Numbered from the stretch's first letter, positions 8,061 to 17,692 are shown. The stretch is 64,000 nucleotides of DNA from Providencia rettgeri (GCF_013702265.1 NZ_CP059348.1:2790001-2854000); one strand, 5' to 3'. Program-made: numbers and translations. Notes: a model not told the origin generated them from the sequence alone.

Positions 8061-9011
8061 TTAGCCTTGAATAATATGGGTTCCCGTCTCGCCACGTAAT
8101 GCTGCAGGCAGCGCTTCAGGAGTCGTGATAATCACGCGCTTACCGCCATTAGCGATAAACGATAAACTGGCTTCGATTTTCGGTAGCATGCTCCCCGCTG
8201 GGAAATGCCCCTCTGCCATATAACGTTGCATATCGGTCGTGGAAGTTTCACCAAGGGCTTTTTGTTCCGGTTTGCCAAAGTGAATACACACTTTTTCGAC
8301 GCCCGTAGTGATGATCAAAATGTCCGCATTGAGCTCTTTCGCCAGTAGCGTGGTCGATAAGTCTTTATCAATAACGGCATCCACACTTTGATAACCGCCC
8401 TGCCCATTATTCACCACAGGGATCCCACCACCGCCTGCCGCAACAACTACATAATCATGTTCGGTCAATGTGCGAATTGCCGCTGATTCGATGACTCGTT
8501 TAGGTTCAGGGGATGCCACTACACGGCGATATCCACGCCCTGAATCTTCAACAAAGTGCCAATCTGGGTTTTCCTGCTGCAATACTTCCGCTTGTTCTTT
8601 ACTGAAAAATGCGCCAATCGGCTTAGTCGGTGCCGCAAAGTTTGGGTCATTTTTATCGACTTCCACTTGGGTCACTACCGTTACCGCTTGGCGATGTTGC
8701 TGTTTAGCTAATACGTTAGTGAGTGCTTGCTGGACTAAATAGCCAATACCTCCTTGAGTATCTGCTACACAGTTAGCCAGAGGTGTTAACGGTAAGCCTT
8801 CCGTCACATGAGCGATTTCAGCGCGACGCAAATCCAACCCTACCTGCGGCCCATTACCGTGAGTCAGCACAATATTGTAATTACCTTTAAGCATATCGCT
8901 GATGTGCTGAGCCACTTCTTGAACTGCTTTTTCTTGAGCTTCAATGGATTGGCTGCTGTTATCTTTAATAATACTGTTGCCCCCGATGGCAACAACCACG
9001 AGTTCTTTCAT
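8061..9011 (-). CDS. yahI: Carbamate kinase (YahI-like)
   Basis: Converts carbamoyl phosphate and ADP to carbamate (then CO2 and ammonia) and ATP: the energy-yielding last step of several nitrogen-compound fermentations. The 316-residue protein starts MKELVVVAIGGNS; LTHGNGPQVGLDLRR, KPIGAFFS, DKDLST and the end RGETGTHII are carbamate kinase signatures. ATG 9011 was chosen over an upstream in-frame codon because homologues start here. In this operon it should work on carbamoyl phosphate made by YahE/F/G. It resembles YahI more than the arginine-pathway ArcC. Confidence 0.93.
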   Translation of the reverse strand: MKELVVVAIGGNSIIKDNSSQSIEAQEKAVQEVAQHISDMLKGNYNIVLTHGNGPQVGLDLRRAEIAHVTEGLPLTPLANCVADTQGGIGYLVQQALTNVLAKQQHRQAVTVVTQVEVDKNDPNFAAPTKPIGAFFSKEQAEVLQQENPDWHFVEDSGRGYRRVVASPEPKRVIESAAIRTLTEHDYVVVAAGGGGIPVVNNGQGGYQSVDAVIDKDLSTTLLAKELNADILIITTGVEKVCIHFGKPEQKALGETSTTDMQRYMAEGHFPAGSMLPKIEASLSFIANGGKRVIITTPEALPAALRGETGTHIIQG

Positions 9012-9043
9012 GATTAAGGATCCTGATACCGAATATTTAGCAG

Positions 9044-9072
9044 ATAGTGGGTGTACCGCGCACACCCACTAT
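9044..9072 (-). repeat. Perfect hairpin between the permease and yahI
   Basis: ATAGTGGGTGT and ACACCCACTAT pair over 11 bases around a 7-base loop, without a U-tract. It is placed like the hairpin at 8026-8052. Confidence 0.8.
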
Positions 9073-9085
9073 AAAGATTGGCGTA

Positions 9086-10648
9086 TTACACTGATTTACT
9101 CAGCTTTTCAGTTTTTTCAGCTTGTTGCTGCTCCACTGATTGGCGACCATCTAAAAAGTGTTTGATAACAAACAAAGCCGCCATCATGAGGTATGCGTAG
9201 ACAAACATCAATGCCGAACCTGTTGCAATACCTACAGCTGGGGAATGGATGATGCCAAAGAAGACCAATACCGCCCCCACTGCCGCCGCAATCGCACCAC
9301 GTAACGGCTTGTTTAAGATAGCGAAGATAGCAATACAGCCCCATAACATACTTGCCAATGGTGCGCCGTTACCTAAGTGAACCAGACCTTGATAGTAAAC
9401 ACCTTTGTGTAACAGAACTTCCGTACCAATCGCGCTTGCAGACGTACCTGCCGCTCCCATCACACTGTTAACCATCGTCAATGCCCAGTTCGCAATCCAT
9501 GGGAATAGACAGATGAAAATCACAGGCACTTCGACTTTCGGTGTTTCTCGCACCACTTGGTTGGCGGTCACCACACCAATAAACACTAAGATAGGAACAA
9601 TGGCCGTCATTGGGATCACCGCGAGCATAAATGCGCCAATACCAAATAACGGTACAATAAACATAGTGATACCAGATGCTAAGGTATAACCAACACTCGC
9701 GCCCATCGCTTTCCAACCCGCATGCCCCACATACACAGTCACAGGGAATGGGTTGCCTAGCACGACACCCACGGTTGAAGATAAACCGTTTGCTAGCATC
9801 ACTTTACGTGTGTTGTATTCATCACCCGCAGCGTGAGCACTTTCAATATTTTCAAGGTCAAAGATGTAGTTCGCTAAACCTAAAGGTACCGCTGAGGCTA
9901 AGTACGGCAGTGCGTGAGGTAAACCTTGGAAGAAGCTATCCACATGGATACTTGGCGGGTTAAAACCAAATGATGCCATTGACGCTGTAATCGCTTCTGG
10001 GCTTTGTAAACCCGAAATCCATGCTAAGGCAGAACCCGCAATAAGCAGCAGCAACCCTGTAGGAATACGTGCAAAGATAGGCTTTTTACCAAACCAGTTG
10101 ATGAAAATTAACAGCAGGACAATAAACGAAACCGTTGGGGCTTCAAATGCTTGCAGCATCGGGTTCATTGCCAGTAATAATAATCCGAGACCCGATAAGC
10201 ACGATAATAATACGGTACGTGGGATCATCTTACGGATGGTTTCACCTAGGAAAGATCCACCCACTAAAATCATCGATTCAACAAAACACCAAACCAACGC
10301 AATTTGCAGAGCAAATTCAGGATCTTTGGTGGTTTGGTAAACCGGCATGATCACTAAGAAGGTCACGGTGAAGATAGAAGGTGCGCTTGGCCCTGATGGC
10401 AGTGCCGTAACGTCATTTCGTCCCGTTTGTTTGATCATCTGCTGACCAAAATAAGCGTAACTTACACTGGCAAGCAATACAGCAAAACCAAACGCTGGCG
10501 CGATACGACCATAAACAATTTCCGCTGGGATGCCGACAACAAAAATCAGTAAGCCCATCATGGTGAGTAGGTTCGTGAGGTTATTGGTCATCAAACCAAA
10601 ATAGGCCGCCAAATCACCACGTTTCCATTTAATATTTAATAGACTCAT
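9086..10648 (-). CDS. NCS2-family nucleobase permease
   Basis: Integral inner-membrane carrier of the nucleobase-ascorbate (xanthine/uracil) family, with about 12-14 hydrophobic segments across 520 residues. Near the N-terminus NLTNLLTMMGLL and later LPSGPSAPS, GLANYIFDLENIESAHAAGDEY and GNPFPVTVYVGHAGWKAMGAS are family-type stretches; the substrate cannot be read from them. I placed the start at ATG 10648 (MSLLNIKWKRGD) behind GGGAG. As I recall the E. coli yah locus it lacks this gene, so the permease is a useful clue that the pathway starts from a purine- or pyrimidine-like compound. This is inference. Confidence 0.88.
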   Translation of the reverse strand: MSLLNIKWKRGDLAAYFGLMTNNLTNLLTMMGLLIFVVGIPAEIVYGRIAPAFGFAVLLASVSYAYFGQQMIKQTGRNDVTALPSGPSAPSIFTVTFLVIMPVYQTTKDPEFALQIALVWCFVESMILVGGSFLGETIRKMIPRTVLLSCLSGLGLLLLAMNPMLQAFEAPTVSFIVLLLIFINWFGKKPIFARIPTGLLLLIAGSALAWISGLQSPEAITASMASFGFNPPSIHVDSFFQGLPHALPYLASAVPLGLANYIFDLENIESAHAAGDEYNTRKVMLANGLSSTVGVVLGNPFPVTVYVGHAGWKAMGASVGYTLASGITMFIVPLFGIGAFMLAVIPMTAIVPILVFIGVVTANQVVRETPKVEVPVIFICLFPWIANWALTMVNSVMGAAGTSASAIGTEVLLHKGVYYQGLVHLGNGAPLASMLWGCIAIFAILNKPLRGAIAAAVGAVLVFFGIIHSPAVGIATGSALMFVYAYLMMAALFVIKHFLDGRQSVEQQQAEKTEKLSKSV

Positions 10649-10748
10649 ATTCTTACTCCCATTCCCCTCACACCTTAGCAGCACGTTGTTGACGGTCTAT
10701 CTCTTATGCCACTGAACAATTCAGGGAATGCGTTGCTTTATTTTTATC

Positions 10749-10766
10749 GCCCGACCGAAGCCGGGC
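10749..10766 (-). repeat. UUCG-tetraloop hairpin between yahG and the permease
   Basis: On the minus strand GCCCGGC, loop TTCG, GTCGGGC forms a 7-base stem with one G-U pair. No U-tract follows on that strand. Confidence 0.75.
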
Positions 10767-10803
10767 ATTATTTTTTGCTTAGTGAGTTTTGGGCTCAATA
10801 CCA

Positions 10804-12219
10804 CTATGCATAGTGTTTCGCGTAAGACAGCATCGCTTTTTCGAAGCAATCAAACGGAGGGTGTACAATCCCTGCCCCAATCATTCCAATACCTGCATCT
10901 TTATGCGCAATCGCCGTGTTAATCACCGGAAGAATGCCACTAGCTGCGACTTTCGTGATATCAATCGCTGTCGGAATTCCCATAAAACCTAATAATGGAA
11001 TGGTGACGTTCGGGTTCTCTCCAAGGGTGATCTCTCGCATTTGGCGAGAGAAATCCACCGCTTCCTCAACGGTTCCCCCTACGAGCGCCACGATAGCCGG
11101 TGCTGTTGCCATCGCAAATCCACCAATCCCGTAAGTTTCTGTGATAGCCGAGTCACCAATATCTAAACCTGAGTCTTCCGGTTTATAACCTGCGAACATT
11201 GGACCAATCACTTGCTGAGAAGGGCCTGTAAACCACTGCCCCGGCAAGCCGCTAATGCGTAAACCAAACTCATAACCATTACGCGCCATGGTGGTCACAA
11301 CAGTACTGTATTCAATACCGTGTGCTGCATCCATTGACGCTTTACACATTGCCATCCATGTAGGGCCCGAGAAATAGTCGCTACTTGCCACGAAATCAAA
11401 CACTTCTTTTTGCTGTGCAACCGTAAAATTGGTTTGAATAATTCCTGTTGTTAATGCTTGGATCAGCAATGTTGTTCCCGCATTGTTACGGTTATGGCAT
11501 TCATCACCCATATGTAACGCTTGCGCCAACATTAAACGCAGGTCGATTTCACCCACGATTTTCATGGCGTCACGCAGCATTGGACCCAGCACATCACGCA
11601 TCCAATTCAAGCGGTCAATAACGCTCTGGTCATTGGCGCCCATACGCAAGATTTTTGCCATCTGCTCACTCAAGTTAGTGAATGCGCGGTTACCGTAAGT
11701 TTTGTTTTCGACAATATGCATAAACATCGATGCCGATGTCACACCCGCCATTGAACCTACGCAATCATGTTCATGGCATGGAGAAAAGATAATCTCCCCA
11801 GATGCTGCAACACGTTCCGCATCCGCTAAATCTTTAGCTAGTCCTTCAAAAACTAATGCTCCTGTCACCGCGCCTTTCATCGCACCACACATATCTTTCC
11901 ATGCCACTGGCGGGCCAGCATGTAGAATGGTGTTTTTCGTCATGCCCGGTACCACATTAATGGCTTGGTCATAACCCACGAGTACTGGCTGGGACTGAAT
12001 AATGCGCTCAAGCGCTTGTGCGTTCGCTTCTGCGATTTTTTCTTGTAACGCTGCGTTGCCTTCAATTTGGTCAAGCGCGCGGATCACAGCAACGTTACCT
12101 TGACCCGGCGGCGTCCAATTCAGTTGAGTCACCGGAACGTGCTGTTTTTTCAGATCATCACTGAACATCTCAATGCCGATATTGATAACATTCAATGGTT
12201 GTTTAAATAATGAAGTCAT
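10804..12219 (-). CDS. yahG: YahG-like DUF1116 protein, putative carbamoyltransferase subunit
   Basis: Member of DUF1116, paralogous to E. coli AllG (YlbE). AllF, AllG and AllH together form the oxamate carbamoyltransferase of allantoin fermentation. Length (471 residues) matches YahG/YlbE. Visible family stretches include FSPCHEHDCVGSMAGVTSASM, HMGDECHNRNNAGTTLL and GYEFGLRISGLPGQWFTGPSQ; the conserved His, Cys and Asp residues suggest a catalytic or metal role, but this is not established. Its ATG overlaps the yahF stop (TAATG), so the two are translationally coupled. The acceptor or donor in this cluster is unknown. Confidence 0.9.
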   Translation of the reverse strand: MTSLFKQPLNVINIGIEMFSDDLKKQHVPVTQLNWTPPGQGNVAVIRALDQIEGNAALQEKIAEANAQALERIIQSQPVLVGYDQAINVVPGMTKNTILHAGPPVAWKDMCGAMKGAVTGALVFEGLAKDLADAERVAASGEIIFSPCHEHDCVGSMAGVTSASMFMHIVENKTYGNRAFTNLSEQMAKILRMGANDQSVIDRLNWMRDVLGPMLRDAMKIVGEIDLRLMLAQALHMGDECHNRNNAGTTLLIQALTTGIIQTNFTVAQQKEVFDFVASSDYFSGPTWMAMCKASMDAAHGIEYSTVVTTMARNGYEFGLRISGLPGQWFTGPSQQVIGPMFAGYKPEDSGLDIGDSAITETYGIGGFAMATAPAIVALVGGTVEEAVDFSRQMREITLGENPNVTIPLLGFMGIPTAIDITKVAASGILPVINTAIAHKDAGIGMIGAGIVHPPFDCFEKAMLSYAKHYA

Positions 12220-13769
12220 TACGCTTTCTCCCCTTTCCAGACAAATTCACGTCCTAATAAACCTGTATTGGTACTGCTACTCGCCCAAATCACACCTGCG
12301 TCAGTGAGCATCTTGACCTGTGCATCCATCGATGGCGTATCTTGGTCAGTACCCAGCACATAGCCGAGGATCACCAGTTCACGTCCTTCTTGTTTCGCTA
12401 TCTCTTTTGCTGTTTTGATAGCGTCAATCATCACACCGACCGGATCTTCATGAGAGCCAAAGCCAAGCACGAAATCCATCATGATCACGCCAACTTCTGG
12501 ATCACGAGCTTCTTGCAGTAAACGCTCGATGCGGTTTGTTGGATCGATCATTGGGTGTGGCTTACCGTTGGTAAAATCATCATCGCCAAAGTCGAGGAAG
12601 GTATGGGCGACACTTTTATTGATATCTTTCAGACGGTAGTCAGGATTAGGTTGAATATTGCTGTAGACGTCATCGTATTTTTCCAGCGCTGCAAACATGG
12701 CTTCATCACACAATGTACCGCCACAGAAAAGACCACGAATGTATTTTTGTTCCGGTTTGAGTAACGCTCTAACTTCATCAATTAAAGGTAAGTTGAGAGG
12801 GTGAAGGTCTAAATCTTCTTTACGAATGCCAGTCAGTAAAACCGCTTTCAAAGCAGCTTCTTTGGTACCTTGGGCAAAAGTTAAGCCTGGTTTATCATCC
12901 GGCAACGGTTGACTACCTAAGAAACAAACCACCACTGGCTTATGGCATTTTTCAGCTTGTTCTAACACTTTTTTGGCAACCATAGGTGCTGGTGGCTTAG
13001 AAATGAGTGCAATGACTTGGGTTTCATCATCCGCATCCAGCATTTTGAGTGCATCAATCATCATGATGCCGCCAATTTTTTCACTTAGGTCACGACCCCC
13101 CGTACCGATTAGCTGAGAAACTCCGGCGCCAAATTCATGGATGCGCACACTCAGTTCTTGGCTCCCCGTACCGGATGCCCCAATAATTCCGATGCTACCG
13201 CGACGAACATTGTTACCAAAACACAGGGCTGTCCCATTGATGATCGCTGTCCCACAGTCTGGTCCCATCATCAACAGCCCTTTTTGGCTCGCTAACTGTT
13301 TCAGCGCCAGCTCCTCGTCAATCGAGACGTTATCGGAGAACAGCATCACGTTGAGATCATTTTCCAGTGCAATACGCGCTTCACGAGCCGCAAATTGCCC
13401 ATTAACCGAAATAACCGCTAAGTTGGCATCAGGAATGTGTGTTTTTGCAGAATTGATTGTGGCGTATTTGGCTTCATGCTGCCCGCCACCTTGGTTTTTC
13501 TTGTTAAACAGCTCTTCGATAGCAATCAATGTCGCATCATTGGCTTCATCGCTAGGCCCTTTAATCACTATCATTAAATCGCCGTTTTTGGCTTCTTCTA
13601 ATTCCGGTGTTAATAAACCTAAGTTTCTTAATACACCTTTATTCATTTCTGTTGCCATTGCCACAAAGGCTTGCTCAACATTTTCAAGTTGGTTGGCTTT
13701 GGTGGAAATAGACATCAATGACACGGAATCAAAATAGGTATTCTTTTTTATGACCACTTTAGTCGACAT
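12219..13769 (-). CDS. yahF: YahF-like FdrA/AllF family protein, putative carbamoyltransferase subunit
   Basis: 516 residues of the FdrA family, built like succinyl-CoA synthetase subunits with nucleotide-fold domains. The glycine-rich GIIGASGTGSQELSVRIHEFG and MGPDCGTAIING are family signatures. Its paralogue AllF (FdrA) is part of oxamate carbamoyltransferase, so a carbamoyl-transfer role with YahG and YahE is the best guess; no biochemistry is known to me for the yah version. The start (MSTKVVIKK) overlaps the yahE end by 11 bases, and yahG follows with a one-base stop/start overlap. Confidence 0.9.
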   Translation of the reverse strand: MSTKVVIKKNTYFDSVSLMSISTKANQLENVEQAFVAMATEMNKGVLRNLGLLTPELEEAKNGDLMIVIKGPSDEANDATLIAIEELFNKKNQGGGQHEAKYATINSAKTHIPDANLAVISVNGQFAAREARIALENDLNVMLFSDNVSIDEELALKQLASQKGLLMMGPDCGTAIINGTALCFGNNVRRGSIGIIGASGTGSQELSVRIHEFGAGVSQLIGTGGRDLSEKIGGIMMIDALKMLDADDETQVIALISKPPAPMVAKKVLEQAEKCHKPVVVCFLGSQPLPDDKPGLTFAQGTKEAALKAVLLTGIRKEDLDLHPLNLPLIDEVRALLKPEQKYIRGLFCGGTLCDEAMFAALEKYDDVYSNIQPNPDYRLKDINKSVAHTFLDFGDDDFTNGKPHPMIDPTNRIERLLQEARDPEVGVIMMDFVLGFGSHEDPVGVMIDAIKTAKEIAKQEGRELVILGYVLGTDQDTPSMDAQVKMLTDAGVIWASSSTNTGLLGREFVWKGEKA

Positions 13770-14682
13770 GTGTTTCTCCGAAATAATGAGTCAGAAACAG
13801 CGCATCGCGAATGCCAAATAGCATGTCGCAACCTGAACTAGACCCGATATTTAAAATCTCTAAAATTTGTGGATAAATATTTGTTTCTCGCCCATCAACT
13901 AAACATTGAATTAGTTGATACATATTTTCGCGATACTCTTGGTTTAATGCTTTTTCTAACGTGATGGCGCTGATGGGTGTTGTATTCGCCTTGCTTTGAT
14001 AAATTCCTTGATAAAAACTCTGATAGAAGGAATTTGCAGGGTGATGTTTCAACAACAAAAAAGCCATCAGTCCCACTAAATAATCATCTCCCGAAGGTGT
14101 TAACCCAATTCCTAACCCAACAAACTGGCTCACAATATTAGTTAATGCTTGGTGCCGTTTATTGATTAATAAATTAATTAATCTGGAGCGTAATTCATTT
14201 AATTTTTTTGATGATTCAAGATAAAAACCATTGTCCCCTTGGTAGTTAAACAGAGAGTGTGTTTTATCATTTAAAATAGAATCAATTTCGTTAATTTTAG
14301 ACTGAAGAAAATAACGGTATTTCTCTTCGGCTAATTTTTCATTAATAAAATAAACCGTTGGTGGGTTCCATTTCTTACATAATAAAAATGAAATAGCATA
14401 TTTCTCACCAATATGAATTTCATTATTTAAATTACAAACAGAATCCCCCGCCATTATATTTAACGGTAAAAAATCCTTATTAATTATTCGGCAGCTATTA
14501 GGTGCATTATCCGCTTGCGAGCCAAGCAAAGTATAAAGCTGGTTATCAATAGAAAAATTAATGGCTTTATTAAAAACTTGCTCTACATTCCCTGTTAATA
14601 ATGGCTGATGCAAAAGATCCAAGAAATGCGCATCAGCCGTTAACCCATAAATGCTTTGCCGCTGAGATTGGTGTCTGTCCAC
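13759..14682 (-). CDS. yahE: YahE-like DUF2877 protein, putative carbamoyltransferase subunit
   Basis: 307-residue member of DUF2877, the family of AllH (YlbF), the third oxamate carbamoyltransferase subunit. The conserved GLGIGLTPSGDDYLVGLMAFLL stretch lies near residues 190-215. The first codon is GTG, with AAGGGGG directly upstream. It overlaps yahF by 11 bases and follows yahD by 18. The codon use looks more AT-rich than in yahF and yahG. Function is inferred from paralogy and gene order only. Confidence 0.85.
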   Translation of the reverse strand: MDRHQSQRQSIYGLTADAHFLDLLHQPLLTGNVEQVFNKAINFSIDNQLYTLLGSQADNAPNSCRIINKDFLPLNIMAGDSVCNLNNEIHIGEKYAISFLLCKKWNPPTVYFINEKLAEEKYRYFLQSKINEIDSILNDKTHSLFNYQGDNGFYLESSKKLNELRSRLINLLINKRHQALTNIVSQFVGLGIGLTPSGDDYLVGLMAFLLLKHHPANSFYQSFYQGIYQSKANTTPISAITLEKALNQEYRENMYQLIQCLVDGRETNIYPQILEILNIGSSSGCDMLFGIRDALFLTHYFGETHVD

Positions 14683-14700
14683 AATCCCCCTTATGGGTGG

Positions 14701-15306
14701 TTACGCACCCGCTGCAATCAGTAATTCAGCGATTTCGTGATAGCCTTTTTCCTGGGCCAGCTCTAACGGTTTTTTGCCATATTTGTCCGTCATATGTGGA
14801 TTAGCACCGTGCTCTAACAGCATTTTTACGATTTGCTGCTGTTTTACACCACCATCATTCAGCACAATCGCTTCTAGCAATGGAGTCCAGCCGACAAAGT
14901 TGGTGTGATTAACATTAATGTCCGTGTTTTCCAGTAATTCACGCACAATTTCCACATGCCCTTTTTCACTCGCTGGCGTGATCCCAACACCACCAAAACG
15001 GGTTAACAAATCTAAATTAGGATTAGCCGGTAATACTAAACGTAATAATGTTAAATCATTATTTAGGCAGCTTAATAAAAATGGATTAAAACAAGTTTGG
15101 TCTTGTTTATTAATATCAGCACCCGCATGAATAAGAAAATCAACACACTCATAGTGCTGATTTAAACTCGCATTTACAATAGCAGTGCGACCTTGGCGAT
15201 TGGTGCTATTAATATCAACACCTTTTTCAAGGCAACTTTTTAAAATAGCTAATTGGCCTTGTTCTGCGGCTTTAAGAAAATCTTGAACGAGTGTGTTTTC
15301 TGTCAT
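14701..15306 (-). CDS. yahD: YahD-like ankyrin-repeat protein
   Basis: 201 residues made of about five ankyrin repeats (for example GADINKQDQTCFNPFLLSCL, NFVGWTPLLEAIVL, DKYGKKPLELAQEKGYHEIAELLI). Ankyrin repeats bind proteins; here the partner could be the YahE/F/G complex or the kinase, but that is a guess. It is the first gene of the minus-strand operon. ATG 15306 is preferred to GTG 15318 because GGAG sits 7 bases ahead. No signal peptide is seen. The same gene order (ankyrin gene before yahE) is found in E. coli. Confidence 0.88.
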   Translation of the reverse strand: MTENTLVQDFLKAAEQGQLAILKSCLEKGVDINSTNRQGRTAIVNASLNQHYECVDFLIHAGADINKQDQTCFNPFLLSCLNNDLTLLRLVLPANPNLDLLTRFGGVGITPASEKGHVEIVRELLENTDINVNHTNFVGWTPLLEAIVLNDGGVKQQQIVKMLLEHGANPHMTDKYGKKPLELAQEKGYHEIAELLIAAGA

Positions 15307-15905
15307 AATGCTCTCCACATTTAGCTATTTAAATTTTCTGATAGCCAAATTAAACATGAATTAAAGATTATTTAGCATGGTTAGAGCATATCAATTGCTA
15401 TTAATAAATAGAATCCATTTAAATTTAATTCATCAATCTGCCACCTTATTATTGATTTAAATTCAACAATCAAGCATTTTTGTGCGTGAAAGCATCCTTC
15501 ACTGACCTTTATTGATGTTTTTTTGTCTATTTTCTATGCAATTTGACCAAATTATTTTGTTAATCTGTTTGCCAATTTATTCTTTCTTCAATTTTGTGAC
15601 AGCCATCAAATCAAAGGTTTTTAAATTGTTAACATTGTGATTTTTTGTTTACAAACCCGATATCCTCCAATGGCTGTTTTTTCATTTAATTCAATAATAT
15701 TAATTAGTTTGAATGTGAACATGCATTTCATTAGTTGCTTTTTGTGGTGACATAAATTAAATACTATTTATTGTACAGAATAGATAAATATCCCCGCAGA
15801 GGGCTATCAAAAACAATCAATAAAAAGCCTGTTTTTTAAGCTATTGAATTGTATTCACAGAAAACGTTATTTAGGCTAATTTTCACGCACTTTGGGACAC
15901 AATAC
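15307..15905. promoter_or_regulatory. Divergent control region between yahD and yahB
   Basis: About 600 AT-rich bases without a gene. It must hold the promoters for the yah operon (minus) and yahB (plus). A CRP-like half-matched site TGTGA-N6-TCAAA lies at 15595-15610, which would suit a catabolic operon. Several poly-T/poly-A runs are present. No clear LysR box could be assigned by eye. Confidence 0.4.
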
Positions 15906-16841
15906 ATGAACTCTATTTTTACCGAAGAAAATTTATTGACCTACACCACCGCGGCTAAATTTGCCAGTTTCAGTAAAGCGGCCGAAGAACTTGGAATTAC
16001 CACTTCCGCGGTGAGCTACACTATAAAACGTATCGAAACCTATTTAGATGTCGCACTGTTTATCCGCGATACCCGTAATATTGAATTGACCGAAGCGGGA
16101 TACTATTTTTATCGCAAAGCCACCGACCTTTTGAATAATTTTCATCTCATCAAAAAAAGTATCGATTCCATTGAACAAGGGATTGAAGCCCGTGTTCGCA
16201 TCTGTATCAATCAGTTGATCTACACCCCTTACCATACGGCAAAATTGCTGCAAATCTTGAAAAAGCAATTTGGTACCTGCCAGATAACTGTGACCACGGA
16301 AGTGTATAACGGTGTTTGGGATGCCATTATCAATAACCATGCGGATATTGCGATTGGGGCGCCAGGTACACTCATGGATGGCGGCGGGATTGATTACACC
16401 GAAATTGGTGCCATACACTGGCAATTTGCCATAGCGTCTAGCCACCCTTTAGCCTTAATGCCTGAGCCCATTGCCGAAAGCCAACTGCGCCTCTACCCAA
16501 ATATTATGGTGGAAGATACCGCGCATACCATCAATAAACGCGTTGGATGGTTACTACACGGGCAAGAGGCGATTCAAGTGCCCGATTTCAATACCAAATG
16601 CCAGTGCCAAATCTTAGGTGAAGGGATCGGATTCTTACCCGACTATATGGTCAAAGAACATGTGAAAACCGGTGTCTTAGTCACTAAGCAAATACAAAAC
16701 CCAAGGCAGGATTCTCACATGCTATTAGCCACTCAACACTCTGCGACAGGGCTAGTCACCCAATGGATCAGGAAAGAATTTATGGCAAATGGAGTCTTAA
16801 CGGAACTTTACAGTGATTTGCTCAAGCCCATCGCCAATTAA
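15906..16841 (+). CDS. yahB: LysR-family regulator, YahB-like
   Basis: 311-residue LysR-type regulator with an N-terminal winged helix (TAAKFASFSKAAEELGITTSAVSYTIKRIE, about residues 10-40) and a C-terminal effector domain. I use ATG 15906 (MNSIFTEENLL) rather than an upstream in-frame codon that would add 19 atypical residues. Divergent placement against yahD-yahJ, as in E. coli, makes it the likely regulator of the cluster, responding to a pathway intermediate. Its stop overlaps the end of the convergent LysR gene by four bases. Confidence 0.85.
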   Translation: MNSIFTEENLLTYTTAAKFASFSKAAEELGITTSAVSYTIKRIETYLDVALFIRDTRNIELTEAGYYFYRKATDLLNNFHLIKKSIDSIEQGIEARVRICINQLIYTPYHTAKLLQILKKQFGTCQITVTTEVYNGVWDAIINNHADIAIGAPGTLMDGGGIDYTEIGAIHWQFAIASSHPLALMPEPIAESQLRLYPNIMVEDTAHTINKRVGWLLHGQEAIQVPDFNTKCQCQILGEGIGFLPDYMVKEHVKTGVLVTKQIQNPRQDSHMLLATQHSATGLVTQWIRKEFMANGVLTELYSDLLKPIAN

Positions 16842-17692
16842 CGCGGTTCTAATTGATGAGCTAACTGCGCCGCCAATACTGAAACCATCTCCGATGATTC
16901 TTTGTGGAAATGCATCGCCAGTTCCATCTCTTGGGCAGGAGGAAACCCCTCTTCTGCTGTCAAGATTCGATGCTGAGGTAATTTAGCGCGTACGGGTAAC
17001 AGGCTAACACCTAATCCGTCGGTAATCGCACTTTGGATTCCCGCCAGACTGGTACAGGTGTATGTAATGTGCCAAGGGCGTTGCTCATTATCTAACAACC
17101 TAAACATATCATTCCGGTACAGCCCATTTTCTGGAAAAACAATCAGAGGAACAGAATCCGTGGGAAGAACATATTGCTGGCGACTCGCTAGCCAGCACAG
17201 AGGCTCTGACCAATGATACTCACTATGAAACTCCCCTTTTCGTTGTTTCACAATGATCAAATCCAACTCACCGTGCTGATAGCGTTGCTGTAGTTGGCGA
17301 CTCAATCCGCTAGTCACCTCTAATCGGACATTCGGATGCGCTTGCATAAAGGCCGCCAACGTTGGTGTCACTAAGCCTGATGCCAAATCTTCAGGAAACC
17401 CTAATCGCAGAGTTTGAATAATCGCATTTCCTGTTATTTTCATAAAAAACGTATCATTAAGTGCCAGAATATTTTTCGCATATCCCAGCAACACTTCCCC
17501 TGTTTCTGTCAGGGTTAACACCCGGTGCCCCCTGACAAACAACGGTTGCCCAACAAGACTTTCCAATCGCTGAACTTGCTGGCTCAACGTCGATTGCGTT
17601 GAATTTAATTGCTGTGAAGCCACCGTAAAATTTCCCGTTTCTGCAACGGTAACGAATGTTTTCAATAGCACAAAGTTAAGCAACGAATTCAT
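16838..17692 (-). CDS. LysR-family regulator of the deaminase/MFS module
   Basis: 284 residues; the N-terminal helix-turn-helix is NFTVASQQLNSTQSTLSQQVQRLE, followed by a substrate-binding domain. It is divergent from the guanine-deaminase-like gene and the CynX/NimT-type carrier, which makes it their probable regulator. The closest named analogue by context would be NimR (YeaM) next to NimT, but the sequence alone does not prove orthology. Confidence 0.83.
   Translation of the reverse strand: MNSLLNFVLLKTFVTVAETGNFTVASQQLNSTQSTLSQQVQRLESLVGQPLFVRGHRVLTLTETGEVLLGYAKNILALNDTFFMKITGNAIIQTLRLGFPEDLASGLVTPTLAAFMQAHPNVRLEVTSGLSRQLQQRYQHGELDLIIVKQRKGEFHSEYHWSEPLCWLASRQQYVLPTDSVPLIVFPENGLYRNDMFRLLDNEQRPWHITYTCTSLAGIQSAITDGLGVSLLPVRAKLPQHRILTAEEGFPPAQEMELAMHFHKESSEMVSVLAAQLAHQLEPR

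Noticed and set aside
13141-13737. 198-codon open frame on the plus strand
   Set aside because: Lies fully inside yahF on the opposite strand; low-complexity Ser/Leu-rich product without recognisable domain and no RBS.
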